From G963663315 sp965204925 (GTDB taxonomy: Bacteria; Pseudomonadota; Gammaproteobacteria; Arenicellales; Poriferihabitantaceae): a stretch of DNA of 64,000 nt. Position numbers and translations under genes: made by a program. The notes beneath the pieces are model-generated. The model saw nothing but the letters and a program-made list of their open reading frames with translations, ran no database searches and was not told the origin of the DNA. Of this stretch, positions 61,016-64,000 are shown piece after piece. The stretch covers positions 1,302,001 to 1,366,000 of the forward strand of contig OZ242021.1 in NCBI GenBank assembly GCA_965204925.1, written 5' to 3'. The number at the start of each line of letters is the position of its first letter. Position 1 is the first letter of the stretch.

Positions 61016-62082
61016 TGTCGATTCTCGACCGCTATCTCGGGTCCGTTATTCTGCAATACGTCCTGATTTCCCTGCTGGCGCTGCTGGGGCTGTTCACGTT
61101 TGTCAGTTTGCTGGAAGAACTTCCTGATCTGGGTACAGGAAATTACAACCTGACGGCCGTTCTCACCTATGTTGTGCTGACAATCCCGCGTATGGTTTAC
61201 GAACTGTTCCCGATGGCGGCTTTGCTCGGTACTGTTCTCGGGCTCTCGATACTGGCGCATGATTCGGAGTTGGTCGCCATGCGCGGTAGCGGGATTTCGA
61301 TTTTCCGCATCACGGTCGCAACGCTGAAAGCCGGCGCGGTTTTTGTGGTCGCGGCCATTCTCATCGGCGAACTGGTTTCTCCCTACACCGAAACGCAGGC
61401 ACAGCGGGGGCGCGCCGAAAGTCTGCAACTGGACATTAAACAGCATACCTCCTCCGGTCTGTGGATGCGCGACTCGCAAGCCTATGTAAACATTCGTGAA
61501 GTGCTGCCGGACCTTACACTGCTCAATATCAGGTTATTCCATTTCGATGCAAAGAGAAAGCTGACACGGCTGGTCGAAGCCACAAAAGGCGTTTTCGTCG
61601 AAGATCGCTGGATGCTGAACCATGTCAAAACGACCCGCATTGATCCGCACTCGGGAAGGACAGAGACTTCAGCCGCCGATTCTTCGAAATGGGATTCTCG
61701 CCTTACACCGCAAATTCTGTCCATGTTCTGGATCAAGCCGCAAGAACTCTCGTTCATGCAGTTACAACGTTACATTCAGCACCTTGAGTACAACCAGCAA
61801 AAAACCGACCTCTACGAACTGGCATTGTGGAGCAAGATCATGTTGCCGCTCTCTACGGCAATGATGGTCATGCTCGCCGTCCCGTTTGTTTTCGTGAATA
61901 TACGTTCCGGCGGTCCGAAGCAAAACCTGTTTATCGGAATCATGCTTGGTATCGGCTTTTATGTCATCAACAAAGGCTTCGGCCATTTTGTTCTTGCCAG
62001 TGATTTACCTCCTTTTCTGGGCGCCTGCGTTCCCTTTGCGGTATTCCTGCTCGCGGCCCTTGCGTTGATGCGGAGGATTTGA
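61015..62082 (+). CDS. lptG: LPS export permease LptG
   Basis: This 355-residue partner of LptF begins MSILDRYLGSVILQYVLIS. It has LEELPDLGTGNYNL, ALLGTVLGLSILAHDSELVAMRGSGIS and the C-terminal SKIMLPLSTAMMVMLAVPFVF. The start ATG at 61015 overlaps the lptF stop; an upstream in-frame region to 60781 lies inside lptF and is not used. It is convergent with hflD across 83 bases. Confidence 0.94.
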   Translation: MSILDRYLGSVILQYVLISLLALLGLFTFVSLLEELPDLGTGNYNLTAVLTYVVLTIPRMVYELFPMAALLGTVLGLSILAHDSELVAMRGSGISIFRITVATLKAGAVFVVAAILIGELVSPYTETQAQRGRAESLQLDIKQHTSSGLWMRDSQAYVNIREVLPDLTLLNIRLFHFDAKRKLTRLVEATKGVFVEDRWMLNHVKTTRIDPHSGRTETSAADSSKWDSRLTPQILSMFWIKPQELSFMQLQRYIQHLEYNQQKTDLYELALWSKIMLPLSTAMMVMLAVPFVFVNIRSGGPKQNLFIGIMLGIGFYVINKGFGHFVLASDLPPFLGACVPFAVFLLAALALMRRI

Positions 62083-62165
62083 CGGATTTCTGTTATGCAA
62101 GCACAAGACATTCACCGGTCATAAAATGAGGTGCAGGGGATCTGGCATTTACTGATAAGACCGGC

Positions 62166-62822
62166 TCATCCAACACGGTTGATCATGGTTTTCGCGATGT
62201 GAACATAAGTCCTGCGATGGATCATGACTTGCCATTTTCCGCCACCCAGCTGATGCCATAACCAAGCCGACCGGATACCGGCAAACAACGCAGTTCTGAC
62301 ACGATGTACGATCCGGGTATTTTGCAGCCGGCGCGCATCCCCCCGCACGATGATCCGTGGCGTCAGATGGCTGATCGTATTGGCGTACAATCCGGCCAGT
62401 GATTCATACAGACTGTCATCAATCCCGGGGTCCGGTGTGTCCTGGTCGTAGTAAGCCATATAGTTCGTCCTGATTTCCTCCAGCCCGGACTGGACCGCGT
62501 TGCCGGTTTTTGCCAGTTTGGTCAGCTTGACGCTCAGGTGGTGCAGCCCTTCGGCATATTGATACACATATCGGGTCGAAGGACCCAATCGGTACGCAAG
62601 GAGGCCGGTCAGTGTTCGCAACCCCAGATCCACCCCGAACTGTGACCCGTAAATCTCTTCTACGCTGTCCGTATGCAGACGAAGCAGACTGAATGCGGAT
62701 TCGTGCAAGGCCGGCTCATCATGTCTGTCGCGCGTGGTCAGTTGCCAGACAAGGGCAGAACACTGGAGCAATCCCGCCAGGGCCAGGGTCTGGTTTCTGT
62801 TCGGTCCGCGAAACATGGGCAA
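62166..62822 (-). CDS. hflD: HflD homologue (YcfC family)
   Basis: This 218-residue helical protein resembles HflD, which in E. coli affects the lambda CII protein and lysogeny. Segments such as NQTLALAGLLQCSALVWQL, GLRTLTGLLAYRLG and ARIQNTR-like VHRVRTALFAGIRSAWLWHQLGG are seen as short blocks. It usually follows mnmA and precedes purB, but neither is here. It lies 14 bases after the S9 peptidase gene, perhaps co-transcribed. Confidence 0.85.
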   Translation of the reverse strand: MPMFRGPNRNQTLALAGLLQCSALVWQLTTRDRHDEPALHESAFSLLRLHTDSVEEIYGSQFGVDLGLRTLTGLLAYRLGPSTRYVYQYAEGLHHLSVKLTKLAKTGNAVQSGLEEIRTNYMAYYDQDTPDPGIDDSLYESLAGLYANTISHLTPRIIVRGDARRLQNTRIVHRVRTALFAGIRSAWLWHQLGGGKWQVMIHRRTYVHIAKTMINRVG

Positions 62823-62836
62823 CTCGTGCAGCTGTT

Positions 62837-64000
62837 TCAGGAATTGATTATCTTGACAAAAAAATCAACTTCCCGCGCAAGAGCGTCCACCCGGTTGCGC
62901 TTCAGCCGGAAACCATGTCCTTCGCCAGGGTATTCGGTATATTCATATTCGAGCCCATTCTCCCGCAGACTGTCGACTACCTCACGCGCAACCTGAGGAG
63001 GGACGATTTTGTCATCCTCTCCCTGAAACAGGATTAACGGGCAGCTCAGCGAATCAAGGTGAAACAGCGGCGAACGCAAGACATAGCGGCTGTCCGGTTG
63101 TCTGGCGCTGACCGGATCGAATTTTTCCCCTACCAGGTTGTCGGTGTACCTCGACTCGAACTTATGGGTAATCTCGCTCAACGTAATCAGATTGCCAATA
63201 CCGTAATAACAGGAACCTCCGGCGAATCTTTCGGGATACCGGGTCAGCGATGAGAGTACCACAAACCCTCCGGCGCTGCTTCCCCGAATAAATACCCGGT
63301 CGCGGTCTGCCCAGCCTTGCCCGGCGACAAAATCAATACCGCTGACAATGTCATCGACATCAAACACGCCCCATTGTCCCAGCAGCTGCTGCCGATAAAC
63401 CCTGCCATAGCCGCTGCTGCCCCGATGATTGATGTCGAGCAAGGCGAATCCAAGCGAACAGAAATATTGCTTGATCGGAGAATATTCCGAGGTCGTCCTG
63501 CCGGTTGGGCCACCATGAGTAACCACCAGTAACGGCGGCAGTGTACCGGCAGGGGCGGTATGATGCGGATTGCAAGGCGGGTAGAAATAGCCGTAAACCG
63601 GTTCCCGGTTATCGCCCGGGAAACAGAGCGTCTGTGCTATGGATATACTTTCCGGAGCGGGATCGGCGCCGCCGGACAGGCAAGGTTCGATGCGGTTCGA
63701 GCGGGGTTCCAGGCGCAGAATCCGTGGTTGCCGATCGCTGAAACAACCGACAAACCAGATTGAGCCGGAACGATCGCCGAAAAGTTGCCGGCATGCCGAA
63801 AACTCCCGATCAATCGGGTTCAACCGGCCGCTTTCGACATTGATCCGGAAAATCCGGTCGCCCGAGTGGCTCGAGCCTACGGCGTAAACCAGGTTGTCGC
63901 CCGACTGTTGCCATCGGGACTGTCCGAACACCCAGTGCGGTTCGCCAAATTCCGACTGTGAGTCGGTCAGTTGACGAATCCGGCAACCATCGTAGCTGAA
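62837..64000 (-). CDS. S9-family prolyl oligopeptidase-like peptidase, partial
   Basis: The frame stays open to the window edge, so the N-terminus is missing; an internal GTG at 63931 is not a true start. The visible 387 codons hold part of a beta-propeller (GDRIFRINVESGRLNPID) and the alpha/beta hydrolase domain. The nucleophile elbow is IRGSSAGGF, and the catalytic Asp and His are in FQGEDDKIVPP and EYPGEGHGF. A VVTHGGPTGRTT oxyanion motif is present. It may cut short peptides. Confidence 0.9.
   Translation of the reverse strand, partial: FSYDGCRIRQLTDSQSEFGEPHWVFGQSRWQQSGDNLVYAVGSSHSGDRIFRINVESGRLNPIDREFSACRQLFGDRSGSIWFVGCFSDRQPRILRLEPRSNRIEPCLSGGADPAPESISIAQTLCFPGDNREPVYGYFYPPCNPHHTAPAGTLPPLLVVTHGGPTGRTTSEYSPIKQYFCSLGFALLDINHRGSSGYGRVYRQQLLGQWGVFDVDDIVSGIDFVAGQGWADRDRVFIRGSSAGGFVVLSSLTRYPERFAGGSCYYGIGNLITLSEITHKFESRYTDNLVGEKFDPVSARQPDSRYVLRSPLFHLDSLSCPLILFQGEDDKIVPPQVAREVVDSLRENGLEYEYTEYPGEGHGFRLKRNRVDALAREVDFFVKIINS

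Noticed and set aside
1..64000. CRISPR array, rRNA or tRNA genes
   Set aside because: No regularly spaced repeats, and no rRNA or tRNA-like segment was recognised by eye in the intergenic regions.

Overview
The window looks like a chromosomal contig of a gammaproteobacterium of moderate GC. The support is a fused three-domain siroheme synthase (cysG), a fabA-fabB pair, the pepA-holC-valS block divergent from lptFG, and an HflD homologue. TRAP and betaine-type transporters and a sulfonate dehydrogenase cluster suggest a marine or host-associated lifestyle; that last point is inference. No rRNA, tRNA or CRISPR array was recognised.

Region 1 (about 1-26 kb) is a conjugative element or its remnant. 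It opens with a truncated BrxL (BREX phage defence) fragment. A P-type (Trb/VirB) mating apparatus follows: trbB on the minus strand, then traG (coupling protein), a TraF-like peptidase, a TraB-like nitrilase-fold protein, a small predicted DNA-binding coiled-coil protein, and trbC-D-E-J-L-F-G-H-I. It runs without a gap into a type IVB thin-pilus operon (PilL/N/O/P/Q/R/S/V-like), and then a secreted HNH nuclease with a calcium-binding tail. trbE, the main motor ATPase, is cut by a 1,614-bp insertion sequence with perfect 16-bp ends and a 9-bp target duplication. Removing the IS and one duplication copy restores an 805-residue frame. No relaxase, integrase, prepilin peptidase or origin could be identified.

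Region 2 (26-35 kb) holds two small conserved unknowns, a methyltransferase, a glutathione transferase, and a Sel1 protein / TrpD2 / CysG group. It continues with a scar of mobile defence DNA: AAA ATPase debris, a small unknown gene, a frameshifted MvaI/BcnI-type restriction endonuclease and its intact methyltransferase. A cysteine desulfurase follows.

Region 3 (35-50 kb) is catabolic. After a cold-shock gene comes a minus-strand operon whose order (TRAP receptor, small and large permease, HisD-like dehydrogenase, SDR, zinc dehydrogenase) matches hpsKLMNOP for uptake and oxidation of 2,3-dihydroxypropane-1-sulfonate. Next are a MoeB/ThiF-like enzyme and APS kinase. An amidinohydrolase plus carbamoylase pair is divergent from a ProXVW-like ABC transporter, which suggests a guanidino-compound route (inference).

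Region 4 (50-64 kb) is mostly housekeeping: an AlbA_2 protein, ctaA with a small membrane protein, fabB, fabA, valS, holC, pepA, lptF, lptG, hflD and an S9 peptidase that runs off the window.
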